From assembly GCF_025787225.1 (NCBI RefSeq), contig NZ_CP090958.1, forward strand, positions 1,145,856 through 1,209,855: a stretch of DNA of 64,000 nt. Direction: 5' to 3'. Positions 17,719 through 26,513 of this stretch are shown here, in pieces. This stretch comes from Saxibacter everestensis. GTDB taxonomy: Bacteria; Actinomycetota; Actinomycetes; Actinomycetales; Brevibacteriaceae. Position numbers and translations under genes: made by a program. Each line of letters begins with the position of its first letter. The first letter of the stretch is position 1. The notes beneath the pieces were generated by a model. That model had not been told where the DNA came from and did not search any database. It saw only the letters and a list, made by a program, of their open reading frames with translations.

Positions 17719-18477
17719 TCACACATCTCTGCGACTGAAAACGATGCCGGCTGCAATCAGCAGCACCAGCGCCCAGAGTCCTTGCACGGCTCCGCCGGTG
17801 AACGGGTCGAGGTAGCTGCCAGAGCCGGGATCACTGTACATAGCCGCGCCTGCGGCCACTGGTAGGTATCGTGCACCGTCCCAGATTCCTGCCAGGAAGT
17901 CGCCGATCCCGATCACGAATGGCGTGATCAGGATTAGCGGAAGGATCGCCGTACGCGCGAGTGTGCCGACGGCGAAGGCGATCAGCGCGGTCAGTGTCCA
18001 GGCGAGGCTGACCCCGCCGATATTCGCCCAGATCGCCGGTGACAGCAGCCACGGGTTGAGGCCGGAATTGGAGACGGCGTGCGTGATGATGATCGTGCCT
18101 GCCATGGTGAGGAAGGCGATGGCCCCGACCGTCACGGCGAGCAGGATCGCCTTCGCGATGAACGCGCGGCCCCGTTTCGGGGTGGCGGTGAGGGTGGTGC
18201 GGATCTGCTTTCCGCCGCCATATTCGCTTCCAGCCCAGAGCGCGGCCAAGGCAACGACGAGGACGTAGCCGAAGCCCGCCATCTCGAAGCCTTGGAACTC
18301 CAATGGGATGGGCTCAGAAGAAAACAAACGTGGGTCATCCGCGGGCAGCTCGGCGGCTCCCGCGTTGGTGAGCGCCATCGGCCAGGTCAAGAGGATTGTC
18401 ACGCCCGCGATGATCCAGGTCGACATGCTCGTGAATAGCTTCGTTGTCTCGGAACGGAACAAGTTCAGGGCCGTCAT
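17719..18477 (-). CDS. ABC-2 type exporter permease (first copy)
   Basis: A 252-residue, about six-helix membrane protein starting MTALNLFRSETTKLF. Its start overlaps the ATPase stop by four bases, and the second permease follows after six bases, so the three genes form an operon. Shared TLTATPKRGRAF motif with the second permease identifies them as paralogues. Substrate unknown; the adjacent two-component system suggests inducible export or immunity. Confidence 0.85.
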   Translation of the reverse strand: MTALNLFRSETTKLFTSMSTWIIAGVTILLTWPMALTNAGAAELPADDPRLFSSEPIPLEFQGFEMAGFGYVLVVALAALWAGSEYGGGKQIRTTLTATPKRGRAFIAKAILLAVTVGAIAFLTMAGTIIITHAVSNSGLNPWLLSPAIWANIGGVSLAWTLTALIAFAVGTLARTAILPLILITPFVIGIGDFLAGIWDGARYLPVAAGAAMYSDPGSGSYLDPFTGGAVQGLWALVLLIAAGIVFSRRDV

Positions 18478-19214
18478 GCGTGCTCGCCACCCGTGAGGTC
18501 GCCGGAACGGTACGAGGCTTGGCCCTCGGTGAGTGCGAAGAACGCATCCTCCAGGGTTCGATGTGCGCCCCGGACTGCGTCTCCAGTGCCCTGCGCGACG
18601 ATGCTTCCTTGGGCGATGACGATGAAATCATCGGCGGTTTCTTCCATTTCGCCCATCAGGTGACTCGAGACGAGTACGGTTTTGCCATCCGCGGCGAGAG
18701 AGCGGAGGAAGCGGCGGATCCAGCGGATCCCATCGGGATCGAGCCCGTTCGTTGGCTCATCGAGTACCAGGATCTCGGGGTCGCCAAGCAGTGCTGCAGC
18801 GATGCCGAGGCGTTGCCCCATCCCGAGAGAGAATCCGCTGATCCTGGTGCGTGCCGCACCGGACAGACCCGTCATCGCGAGGACCTCGCTGATCCGGGAG
18901 AGCGGGATACCGTTGCTTTGTGCGACCCAGGTGAGATGCGCTTTCGCTGTGCGACCCCTGTTTGCGCCGGGGCCGTCGAGCATCGATCCCACCGTCAGCA
19001 GCGGATTGCGGATGCTGCGGTACGTGACTCCGTTGACGAGCGCGGATCCAGAGCTCGCCCGATCCAAACTGAGTAGGATGCGCAGCGTTGAGCTTTTGCC
19101 GGCCCCGTTCGGACCAAGGAACCCGGTGACCCGGCCTGGCTGGGCGGTGAAACTGATGTCATTGACGACAGCTCGGCTGCCATGACGTTTAACGAGGTGA
19201 CTGAATTCGATCAT
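18474..19214 (-). CDS. ABC transporter ATP-binding protein (drug/lantibiotic-type exporter)
   Basis: The product (MIEFSHLVKRHGSRAVVNDISF start, about 246 residues) has Walker A (GPNGAGKSST), signature SGFSLGMGQRLGIAAALLG, Walker B (ILVLDEPTNGLDP) and H-loop (VLVSSHLMGEM). This is the DrrA/BcrA-like class that drives ABC-2 exporters. A longer open frame to 19289 has no better start signal. It heads the operon with two permeases. Confidence 0.88.
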   Translation of the reverse strand: MIEFSHLVKRHGSRAVVNDISFTAQPGRVTGFLGPNGAGKSSTLRILLSLDRASSGSALVNGVTYRSIRNPLLTVGSMLDGPGANRGRTAKAHLTWVAQSNGIPLSRISEVLAMTGLSGAARTRISGFSLGMGQRLGIAAALLGDPEILVLDEPTNGLDPDGIRWIRRFLRSLAADGKTVLVSSHLMGEMEETADDFIVIAQGSIVAQGTGDAVRGAHRTLEDAFFALTEGQASYRSGDLTGGEHA

Positions 19215-19360
19215 GTCTACAAGCCAAGCGGGAACGCCGAGACTTCTCAGCCTGCCAATGTTGACACTCCCGGCTGGTTTCAACCACATCTAGCAGAGTC
19301 GGCGGGAATGCACAGTCCGCAAATGTTGACGGTTCGGGCTCTGTGGCCAGTGTTCCGTTG

Positions 19361-20038
19361 TCAGGCGGTGACGAATCCGGTCTCGTAAGCGATGACTACG
19401 AGCCCGGCGCGGTCGCGGGCATCGAGTTTGGCGAGGATACGGCTGACGTAGGTGCGCACTGTCATCGGGGACAGGTGGAGTTCTGCCGCGATCTCGTCGT
19501 TCGATCTGCCACGGGCGATCAGTGTAAAGGCTTCGCGTTCACGCGTGGTCAGGCGGGCCAAGCGTGCGTCCTCCAGCGGTGCGACTGTTGTTGCTGCCTG
19601 CGCATCCTGTGGTGGGGTCAGGCGTGAGATGAGTCGCTTCGTGACCTCTGGAGCGAGTAAAGCGTTGCCGTCGTGCGCGACCTTGATCGCTCGTAACAAT
19701 TCCGTGGGGGCCGAGTTCTTCAGGAGAAACCCGGATGCGCCCGCGCGAAGTGCCTCGTACACGTACTCGTCGAGGTCGAACATCGTCAATACGATCACCT
19801 TCGGCCCGCCGGTCTGAGTACACAGCACACGCGTGGCTTCCAGACCACTCATCCGAGGCATCTGCACATCCATCAACACCACGTCGGGGCGGTGCTGAGC
19901 AACCTGCGTGAGCACTTGCTCCCCGTCGGCGGCTTCCGCCACGACCTGCATGCCCGGGTCGCTATCAACCAGAAGCCGAAACGACCCTCGCAATAGTTCC
20001 TGATCATCCGCAATCAATACCCGGATCTCGTCACTCAT
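19361..20038 (-). CDS. NarL/LuxR-family response regulator
   Basis: A 225-residue protein with a receiver domain (IADDQELLRG acidic pair, phosphoacceptor in VVLMDVQMPRMSG, conserved K in FLLKNSAP) and a C-terminal LuxR helix-turn-helix (LTTREREAFTLIARGRSNDEIAAELHLSPMTVRTYVSRI). Its start overlaps the histidine kinase stop by four bases. It probably activates the neighbouring exporter operon at 16.9-19.2 kb. Confidence 0.92.
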   Translation of the reverse strand: MSDEIRVLIADDQELLRGSFRLLVDSDPGMQVVAEAADGEQVLTQVAQHRPDVVLMDVQMPRMSGLEATRVLCTQTGGPKVIVLTMFDLDEYVYEALRAGASGFLLKNSAPTELLRAIKVAHDGNALLAPEVTKRLISRLTPPQDAQAATTVAPLEDARLARLTTREREAFTLIARGRSNDEIAAELHLSPMTVRTYVSRILAKLDARDRAGLVVIAYETGFVTA

Positions 20039-21144
20039 AGCTCAGCCTTCTCCTTCGCCGGGGATAACGGCAGAACTGCGGAAACTTCGAATCCGCCATA
20101 GGGGCGATTGCTGGCGCGGAAAGTCCCGTTAAGGAGGGCCACTCGTTCCTCCATACCGGCCAGCCCGTACCCGATTCTCCGATCCGAAAGCTCACCCTGT
20201 CCGTTGTCCGCTACAACGAGCGTCAAGGACTCGCTTGTGACAGCCACATCGATGTCGCAACTGGATGCGCCGGAGTGCCGAATGGCGTTGCTGACGGCTT
20301 CTCGGACAATTCGATGCACGGTCACTCGGTGACTGATCGGCAGCGCTTCGATGCCGGACGTCGAGAGTGTCGTTCGCACACCGGCCGTGTTCGCCGTCTG
20401 GGCGGTTTCCGCGAGCAAATCCGGCAACGGTGCCGCAAGCAACGCCTCATCCGCCTCCGTTCGCGAAACAGTGAGCAACGTCCTGAGCTCGGCAATCGAT
20501 GAGCGAGAGAGCGACTCCACTTCCCGCAGAGTTGCGCGCAACTGTTCCGATTCCAGCCCGTCGATGTGCGCTGCTACGCCCGCCTGAACTCCAATCGTTC
20601 CCAGGGAATGCGAGAGCACGTCGTGCACGTCCCGCGCTAAACGCATGCGTTCCTCGATTGCCGCGTTTGTCGCGACACGGTCCTTTGCTATGCGAGTGTT
20701 CACCCCCAGAGCCCATGCCGCGATCAGAGCGATGCCGCTGAATAACACATAACGCATGAGCTCCTCGGACCCCGAAGCATCGATGAAGACCGTCACCAGA
20801 AGTATGGTCAGGACGACACTGGCGAGCCACGGAGGGAATGCCCGTCGACCGTGTGCGGCTGCGACCGAGTACAACGCGACACCGGCCAGTAGAAGAGGAT
20901 CAGCGGTGAGCCCCAACGCCGAGGCAACAACAGTGGCGACGGACGCAAGAACGAAACCGATCCTCGGGTGCCGATGACGCAAACTGACACCGATGATCGC
21001 CAACATGCCCAACCCGATCTGGGCGGCCTTCAACGCCGGGGTCGGGGTCGGAGTGGTGAGCCAGAGGGCAAGAACGACCAGCACTGAGGCTGAGACGTCT
21101 CGCGCGACCTGCAGCCACAGCTGATTGGCCCACGCACGTTTCAT
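20035..21144 (-). CDS. Sensor histidine kinase (HisKA_3/NarL-type)
   Basis: A membrane sensor kinase with several N-terminal helices (roughly residues 15-155), then the HisKA_3 dimerisation and phosphoacceptor segment LARDVHDVLSHSLGTIGVQAG and a HATPase domain (REAVSNAIRHSGAS N box, VVADNGQGEL, GYGLAGMEERV). The start at 21144 (MKRAW) is preferred by analogy with related kinases, but frames open to a TTG at 21246 and an ATG at 21183 and no ribosome site is decisive. Little extracellular sequence is present, so it likely senses membrane stress. Confidence 0.88.
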   Translation of the reverse strand: MKRAWANQLWLQVARDVSASVLVVLALWLTTPTPTPALKAAQIGLGMLAIIGVSLRHRHPRIGFVLASVATVVASALGLTADPLLLAGVALYSVAAAHGRRAFPPWLASVVLTILLVTVFIDASGSEELMRYVLFSGIALIAAWALGVNTRIAKDRVATNAAIEERMRLARDVHDVLSHSLGTIGVQAGVAAHIDGLESEQLRATLREVESLSRSSIAELRTLLTVSRTEADEALLAAPLPDLLAETAQTANTAGVRTTLSTSGIEALPISHRVTVHRIVREAVSNAIRHSGASSCDIDVAVTSESLTLVVADNGQGELSDRRIGYGLAGMEERVALLNGTFRASNRPYGGFEVSAVLPLSPAKEKAEL

Positions 21145-21372
21145 ACCGTCACCGCCCCCCTTCTTCCGCGCCAAAACTTCCATGAGCGCCGCGTCGGAGG
21201 TTTGTCGTTTCTCTCTGGCGATCCCGTGTTCCTTTCGTCTGGTCAACCATATCGAGGGGCATGCTCAACTGTTGCCGGTGGGAGACTTGCCTCGCTGGAC
21301 AAGCCTTGGCTGGTCGTTGCCAGTATCGGCGGCCGCTCGTAGTCGTGAGCGTTCTTGCGCGCGGCAGGGGTG

Positions 21373-21399
21373 AGCGGGGCGTTTCAAGGACGCCCCGCT
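21373..21399. terminator. Strong GC hairpin between convergent-side gene ends
   Basis: AGCGGGGCGT at 21373-21382 pairs with ACGCCCCGCT at 21390-21399 around a seven-base loop. It lies 22 bases downstream of the isochorismatase-like stop (minus strand) and probably terminates that transcript, although the T-tract is weak. Confidence 0.55.
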
Positions 21400-21420
21400 G
21401 TCATAGTTGCCTCCCTTGCC

Positions 21421-22011
21421 TCACCGGAGGCTGCCTGCGGTCGGCACGACGACGCCGTAAAGGTCGGCGATCGTTGCCAGTGCGCTGTTATGCAGCTGTG
21501 AGGACGTAACCGCTGCGACGCTGGTCTGCAGTGGACGGGTCGCGCAGGCGTCGGCGACAACTGTCGGCCTCTTGCCGTGTAGGAAGGATCCTTCCGCGGT
21601 GAAGGTGACGCACATGTTCGTCATGAAGCCCGCAATGACGACGTCCTCGTGCCCGGCTGCGTTGACCAGCTCGGCTAAGTTCGTGCCTACGTAACCGTTG
21701 GGAACTGTCTTCTCGACCACCTCTTCGCCGTCAACCGGTGCGACTTTCGGGTGGATCTGCCCGATTTCATCTTTGATGTCGTAGGGAGTGCCATCGCCGC
21801 CATCGTTGACGACGTGAATCACCGTCGACCCCGCTTCACGCGCCCGTGCCAGCAGGTCAGCGGCCGCGTCCAGGGCTGGCTCCCACCCCTCGAGCTCCAT
21901 CACGCCACGGGTGTAGGTGTTCTGATAGTCGACCATGATCAGCGTGGCCTCGGCCAGGGAAGCAGGGGTGTCGTCAAAGCCGTTGAGCTGGCGAAGCGTG
22001 GTGCGTGCCAT
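21421..22011 (-). CDS. Isochorismatase-like cysteine hydrolase
   Basis: A 196-residue protein with the cysteine-hydrolase triad of the isochorismatase fold: Asp in IMVDYQN (about residue 28), Lys in VEKTVPNGY, and Cys in GFMTNMCVTFTAEGS. A cis-peptide region (GFMTNMC) precedes the Cys as in nicotinamidases. It is divergent from a GlxA-type regulator that likely controls it. Substrate (isochorismate, nicotinamide, or another amide) cannot be decided. Its internal segment 21,559-21,620 is duplicated at 23,197-23,258. Confidence 0.88.
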   Translation of the reverse strand: MARTTLRQLNGFDDTPASLAEATLIMVDYQNTYTRGVMELEGWEPALDAAADLLARAREAGSTVIHVVNDGGDGTPYDIKDEIGQIHPKVAPVDGEEVVEKTVPNGYVGTNLAELVNAAGHEDVVIAGFMTNMCVTFTAEGSFLHGKRPTVVADACATRPLQTSVAAVTSSQLHNSALATIADLYGVVVPTAGSLR

Positions 22012-22168
22012 TGTTGTCCTCTATTCGGGTCAGGGTCGTAAATCCGTTAACCGCCCAGTGGGAGCGGGGATGCTTTAACGCTACGGTGCACCCGACGTGT
22101 CGGCAATGTCGTGTAACCTGCAGAAACCGACATCATCTGTTCCTGATCCTGAAGCGGAGGCACCTCGG

Positions 22169-23155
22169 ATGAACACGATCGAGCGTCTCGTTGTGGTGAT
22201 GCTGTTCGAGCGCGTCGATCTGCTCGATGTGACCGGCCCGCCCGAAGTGTTCGCGCTCCTGCAGCGCGAAATGGACGAGCCCACCGGGTATCGTGTCCTT
22301 CTCGCTTCCGCATCGATGGACCCGGTAACAACCTCGGCCGGCGTCCGGATCCTGCCAGACGCCACGTTCGACGACCTCGCCGGCCGGGCAATCGACACGC
22401 TCGTCGTTCCCGGCGCCGTCGACGTCGACGAACACCGCCACGTTGCGGCGCTGGTCGATCCCGAAATCGCCAACCAGGTCGCAGAACTCGCCACACGCAC
22501 CAGGCGGGTCACCTCCGTGTGCGTTGGCGCCCATATCCTCGCTGCCGCCGGCCTGCTTGACGGCAAGCGGGCGACCACGCATTGGTCGACGGCCCGGCAG
22601 CTGGCAGCGGAGTATCCCGAGATCACCGTCGACGCCGAGCCGATCTTCATCCGCGATGGTGATGTCTGGACCGGCGCCGGTATCAGTTCCTGCCTCGACC
22701 TCGCTCTTGCTCTGGTCGCTGACGATTTTGGTGAAGCGCTCGCCCAGAGAGTTGCCCGTCAGCTCGTCGTTTACCTGAAGCGGCCCAGCGGGCAGAGCCA
22801 GTTCAGCGTGCCGCTTGAGCCGGCCTCGACCACGCGGCGCGTCGATGACCTACGCCACTACATCACCCAGCACCTGCCCGAGCCACTCACCGTCGCCTAC
22901 CTCGCCGAGCACCTCCACATCGGTGACCGTCAGCTCACCCGGATCTTCAAGCAGGAACTCGGCACGACGCCGGCCGCCTACATCGAAGCCGCGCGCCTCG
23001 AAGTTGCCCGCAACCGGCTGGAGACCACCGATGACACGCTCGCCCGGATCGCCAAGGCGTGCGGTTTCGGTACCGTCGATACGCTTAACCGGGCGTTTCG
23101 CCGCGCCCTTAACGTCACCCCGTCGGAGTACCGCAGTAGATTTCGGATCGCCTAG
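22169..23155 (+). CDS. GlxA-type transcriptional regulator (DJ-1/PfpI + AraC)
   Basis: A 328-residue protein with an N-terminal DJ-1/PfpI-like domain (LVVVMLFERVDLLDVTGPPEVF; TSVCVGAHILAAAGLLDGKRATTHW, whose Cys is the usual nucleophile-elbow position) and a C-terminal AraC domain (LTVAYLAEHLHIGDRQLTRIFKQELGTTPAAYIE; IAKACGFGTVDTLNRAFRRALNVTPSEYR). ATG 22169 has GCGGAGG eight bases upstream; the longer frame to 22097 lacks a signal. It is divergent from the isochorismatase-like gene, a very common pairing, and probably activates it. Confidence 0.9.
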   Translation: MNTIERLVVVMLFERVDLLDVTGPPEVFALLQREMDEPTGYRVLLASASMDPVTTSAGVRILPDATFDDLAGRAIDTLVVPGAVDVDEHRHVAALVDPEIANQVAELATRTRRVTSVCVGAHILAAAGLLDGKRATTHWSTARQLAAEYPEITVDAEPIFIRDGDVWTGAGISSCLDLALALVADDFGEALAQRVARQLVVYLKRPSGQSQFSVPLEPASTTRRVDDLRHYITQHLPEPLTVAYLAEHLHIGDRQLTRIFKQELGTTPAAYIEAARLEVARNRLETTDDTLARIAKACGFGTVDTLNRAFRRALNVTPSEYRSRFRIA

Positions 23156-23196
23156 ACCCGAACCGTGTGCTCGGCGGGAGCGGCGACGCCGGTGAT

Positions 23197-23258
23197 AACA
23201 GTCGGCCTCTTCTCGTGTAGGAAGGATCCTTCCGCGGTGAAGGTGACGCACATGTTCG
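23197..23258 (-). pseudogene. Duplicated internal fragment of the isochorismatase-like gene
   Basis: This 62-base stretch matches 21,559-21,620 with only about four differences, in the same orientation. It encodes the segment around the catalytic Cys (NMCVTFTAEGSFLH) but has no gene around it. It is a scar of duplication or recombination just behind the GlxA-type gene. Confidence 0.8.
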
Positions 23259-23406
23259 GTGTTCTGGCCGACCCCCCCGAACCAGTCGGTCTTCCGCGTC
23301 ATCGAAATGATCCGAGCGTCGCGATAGGGGACCAGCGCCTCGCGGAGCGTTGCGGGCGCTTCGGTGACCGGGACCCGGTATGACGACCCGGTCTCGCCGG
23401 CGGGAA
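23259..23406 (-). pseudogene. Unidentified coding remnant next to the isochorismatase fragment
   Basis: On the minus strand this interval reads through as a plausible protein tail (TLREALVPYRDARIISMTRKTDWFGG) that fuses abruptly to the isochorismatase fragment. It has no start signal and no recognised family. I treat it as debris of the same rearrangement. Confidence 0.3.
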
Positions 23407-24243
23407 TCAGACCAGGAAGATCGGAAGCACACCCGGGTTGTGGGCGTGCACGATGGCGAGGAAGACGATGACATCGAATAGTAGGTGCACGATCAGCACG
23501 TACAGCAGCGACCCGGTCCTCGCGAAGAGCCAGCCCTGCAGTAGCGCGAACGGCGCGGTGAGAATCGGGCCCCACTCCTGGTAACCGAGCTCCCAGAGGA
23601 ACGAGACGAAGATGACCGCCTGCAGCACGTTAGCCTGCCACACGCCGAAATGTCGGCGCAACAGCGCGAAGCAGGTGCAGATGAAGAACAGCTCGTCCCA
23701 CGTGCCTACGAAGTTCACGCCTACGAAGAACCGCGCGAGCTCGCTGCCGTTCGTGATGTGCGGCCAGTTCAGGTACGCGCCGGAACTGATGAAGTAGAAC
23801 GGCAGGATCAGCCATCCCAGCACCGGGACGGCCACGATGTAGCTCTTTTCCAGCCGGCTCCACGGCTGCCCGGTGCGCCACGGGAACTGGATCGCGTCGC
23901 GGCGGTAAACGAACCGGTCCACGAGGTACGGCACGGCCACGGCGAGCAGGAGCACCGTACCGATGGTAAAGAACCGGTCCCAGCTCACTTCGGCCTTTAC
24001 CGAGGTCGCCGAGACGATGGCCACGCCGATGCCGACCAGGGACAGATCCTTCGCGAGTTCGCGCGAGACGAGGTAGGCGCCGACCAGGCTGACCGCGAGT
24101 AGCGCGTGTCCCCATCCCGCGAGCTGAAGCCCGAACAGGAGGAACGCGGACACCGACACCCCCGCCGTCGGCAGCAGCCCGATCGTCGGGGTGTCGTGCA
24201 GACGCGGATCTGTGAGGGTACGGGACGCCATGCGCACAAGCAT
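23407..24243 (-). CDS. CPBP-like intramembrane metalloprotease-type protein
   Basis: A 278-residue membrane protein with about eight helices. The region NFVGTWDELFFICTCFALLRRHFG followed by WGPILTAPFALLQGWLFARTGSLLYVLIVHLLFD resembles the CPBP (CAAX protease / bacteriocin-processing) core. The canonical EExxxR motif is replaced by WDELFFI and the final H-x-x-x-[ND] is HLLFD. Activity is therefore doubtful. ATG at 24243; a second ATG at 24231 is possible. No operon partner. Confidence 0.6.
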   Translation of the reverse strand: MLVRMASRTLTDPRLHDTPTIGLLPTAGVSVSAFLLFGLQLAGWGHALLAVSLVGAYLVSRELAKDLSLVGIGVAIVSATSVKAEVSWDRFFTIGTVLLLAVAVPYLVDRFVYRRDAIQFPWRTGQPWSRLEKSYIVAVPVLGWLILPFYFISSGAYLNWPHITNGSELARFFVGVNFVGTWDELFFICTCFALLRRHFGVWQANVLQAVIFVSFLWELGYQEWGPILTAPFALLQGWLFARTGSLLYVLIVHLLFDVIVFLAIVHAHNPGVLPIFLV

Positions 24244-24344
24244 GCCAGCTCTCGAGGCCTACAGCCCCCACCAGGTCGCCAATGTCATCAGACGGCTCAC
24301 CGGCGAACTCGTCGTGAAAGCCGTCCATCGACGGCTAACCAGCG

Positions 24345-24414
24345 CTCGGGATGACTCGTGGCTTTGGCGGTGAAACGTCGGAAATAACCGACTAATCAAC
24401 GACAAAGTCACGAT
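24345..24414. repeat. 70-bp direct repeat, left copy
   Basis: This block is 67/70 identical to 35,881-35,950 in the same orientation. It includes a short hairpin GTCGG/CCGAC (24378-24393) and, on the plus strand, a possible protein end reading RDDSWLWR before TGA at 24371-24373. The two copies bracket 11.5 kb. Confidence 0.85.
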
Positions 24415-24473
24415 CGACCCCCCGCCGCGCGAGAGATCACGCAGCAGGGAAAATCTGCTTCGCTCCTGAAATC

Positions 24474-24489
24474 TCTTGTTTATTCAAGA
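24474..24489. promoter_or_regulatory. Inverted repeat upstream of the sulfonate/nitrate-type ABC operon
   Basis: TCTTG at 24474-24478 and CAAGA at 24485-24489 form a dyad with a TTTATT spacer in AT-rich DNA 64 bases before the binding-protein start. It is a candidate operator for the PadR regulator at 28.8-29.4 kb or part of the promoter. Confidence 0.3.
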
Positions 24490-24552
24490 TTGACTATGTT
24501 AATTTGAACGAGCCATCCAACGGCGGATCAGGCTTAGGAAGGAACTACTCCC

Positions 24553-25662
24553 TTGCGAAAACTTCTTGCAATAGGCGCTTGGCGCCGCAACACACTCATT
24601 GTCGGTGCCCTCACGGCAGCGCTCACGTTGAGCGCATGCGCCGGAGGATCGGCGGCAAGCTCTGGTCAGTCGGACGCAGACGTTCTGATCGGAAAGGCCG
24701 AATGCGAACGAAACCGATCGGCCGGAACCATCACGTACGTCTCGGGATACGGCTACTCCGCGAGTGCTGGACAGATGGACGTGTTCCTGGCGAAGGAAAT
24801 GGGCTACTTCGACGCCCTCTGCCTCGATGTCGAGATTAACGCCTCCGGTGCGAACGGTCAGCAGCTCGTTTCATCGGGGCAGGCGCAGTTCACCGCGCTC
24901 GGCTCGGCATCCGACGTCATGCTGGCGGCAGCCAACAGCAAGAATCTGACAGCGGTCGCGACCTACGGCAGCGTCTCGCCGTTCTCGATCTTCGCCAATG
25001 AGGACATCAAGTCACTGAAGGACCTCGAAGGAAAGAAGCTCGGATACTTCATCAACCTCACACCCACAGCCTCTGCCATGCTCGACGCCGCGGGTGTCGA
25101 CATCGCAGAAGTTGAGCTCATCAAGATGACGAACTACGATCCGACCGTCGTCACGCGCGGGCAGGTCGACGCGATCGTGGGGTATGCCTCCAATCAGCCT
25201 CAGGCGCTAAAGGCAATGAATCTTCCGTTCAACGAGTTCCTGCCGACGGACTACGACATCGACGGCACGTACAACGTGATGGAAGCCAACTCGGCTTTCC
25301 TCGAAAAGAACCGTGAAGTTGCCTCGGACTTCATGCGCGCGAGTCTGAACGCGCTGAACTACTGCCTTGAAAATGACGACAAGTGCGTCGACATGATCAG
25401 CAAGCTCGCCGAGGAGAATAATCAAGGCTCGGCGTTCCCCAAGGATCAGCAAGAACGCACCTGGAGCGTTGAGTCGCAGTGGGTCACAAGTGAACCCGAT
25501 CTTCTTCCCGGCGTGCAGACGACCGACCAGTGGCAGCGCGAGTACGAGCTCGTAAAGAAGTACGGCAACGTCAAGAAGCTTCCTCCCATCGAAGACATGA
25601 TGGACGACTCGCTCGTCGCCGATCTTTACCAGGACGGTGAACTCGTATGGCCGGGCAAATGA
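24553..25662 (+). CDS. ABC substrate-binding lipoprotein, nitrate/sulfonate/taurine (NMT1-like) type
   Basis: A 369-residue lipoprotein starting with TTG (AGGAAGGA nine bases upstream). The signal peptide ends in LTLSAC (lipid Cys near residue 29). The mature protein has SsuA/TauA/ThiY-like features: GYFDALCLDVEINASGANGQQLVSSGQAQF, DVMLAAANSKNLTAVATYG, LKDLEGKKLGYF and GQVDAIVGY. It should deliver an organosulfur or organonitrogen compound to the permease. The adjacent monooxygenase and flavin reductase suggest a sulfonate or heterocyclic compound. Confidence 0.88.
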   Translation: MRKLLAIGAWRRNTLIVGALTAALTLSACAGGSAASSGQSDADVLIGKAECERNRSAGTITYVSGYGYSASAGQMDVFLAKEMGYFDALCLDVEINASGANGQQLVSSGQAQFTALGSASDVMLAAANSKNLTAVATYGSVSPFSIFANEDIKSLKDLEGKKLGYFINLTPTASAMLDAAGVDIAEVELIKMTNYDPTVVTRGQVDAIVGYASNQPQALKAMNLPFNEFLPTDYDIDGTYNVMEANSAFLEKNREVASDFMRASLNALNYCLENDDKCVDMISKLAEENNQGSAFPKDQQERTWSVESQWVTSEPDLLPGVQTTDQWQREYELVKKYGNVKKLPPIEDMMDDSLVADLYQDGELVWPGK

Positions 25663-26513
25663 AGATGGACACCCAGCCTGCACACGGGGACGCTGCCGAA
25701 GAGCAAGTGACGCACCCGGAAGACCGCGCGAACGCAGGCGTGCGGATCCACGGCATCTGGAAAAGCTACGGAACCGGTGACACGCGAAGCGTCGTTCTCG
25801 AAGGGATAGACCTCGCGATCCAGCGCGGTGAGTTCGTGTCGGTGATCGGACCGAGCGGATGCGGCAAATCCACGCTGCTGAAGGTCATCGCCGGCCTGAC
25901 GGATGCCAATGGGGGTGACGTGACAATCGACGGCAGCTCTGTGCGGTCCGCGGCGAAGAACAAGATGATCGGCCTCGTGCCCCAGTCGCCGGCACTGCTG
26001 CCATGGCGGACTGTGCTCGACAACGTCCGCCTCCCGATGAAGGTCAACCGCCGGGCCAACGGCGGGCGGAATCTCCGGAGCCCGGAAGATATCCTGCACT
26101 CCTTCGGGCTCGGACAGGCGATCGACAAGTATCCCGCCCAGCTGTCGGGTGGTATGCAGCAACGGGTGGCCATCGCACGCGCATTTGTGTTCGACCCGAG
26201 CGTGCTCCTGATGGATGAGCCCTTCTCGGCGCTCGATGAGATGAACCGTGACCAGCAGCGCCTCGGTCTGCTCGATTTCTGGCAGTCCAATCGCAAGACC
26301 GTCCTGTTCGTCACCCACTCGGTACCCGAGGCGATCATGCTTTCGGACCGGATAGTCGTCATGGCCGCACACCCGGGACGGATCGCGTCGATCATCGACG
26401 TCAACCTGCCTCGGCCGCGCGACGCTGACGTGTATGCGACCGACGAATTCCGGGACCTGGAAGGCGAAGTCCGCTCGACGCTCCGCGCAGTGATGGAGGA
26501 CCAGCATGTCTGA
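25659..26513 (+). CDS. ABC transporter ATP-binding protein, SsuB/TauB-like
   Basis: It has Walker A (GPSGCGKST), Q-loop (LVPQSPALLPWRTVLDNVRLP), signature LSGGMQQRVAIARAFV, Walker B (VLLMDEPFSALDEM) and H-loop (LFVTHSVPEAIMLSDRIVVM), the hallmarks of nitrate/sulfonate/taurine importers. The ATG at 25659 overlaps the binding-protein stop (ATGA); ATGs at 25647 and 25665 are also open. Confidence 0.92.
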   Translation: MKMDTQPAHGDAAEEQVTHPEDRANAGVRIHGIWKSYGTGDTRSVVLEGIDLAIQRGEFVSVIGPSGCGKSTLLKVIAGLTDANGGDVTIDGSSVRSAAKNKMIGLVPQSPALLPWRTVLDNVRLPMKVNRRANGGRNLRSPEDILHSFGLGQAIDKYPAQLSGGMQQRVAIARAFVFDPSVLLMDEPFSALDEMNRDQQRLGLLDFWQSNRKTVLFVTHSVPEAIMLSDRIVVMAAHPGRIASIIDVNLPRPRDADVYATDEFRDLEGEVRSTLRAVMEDQHV

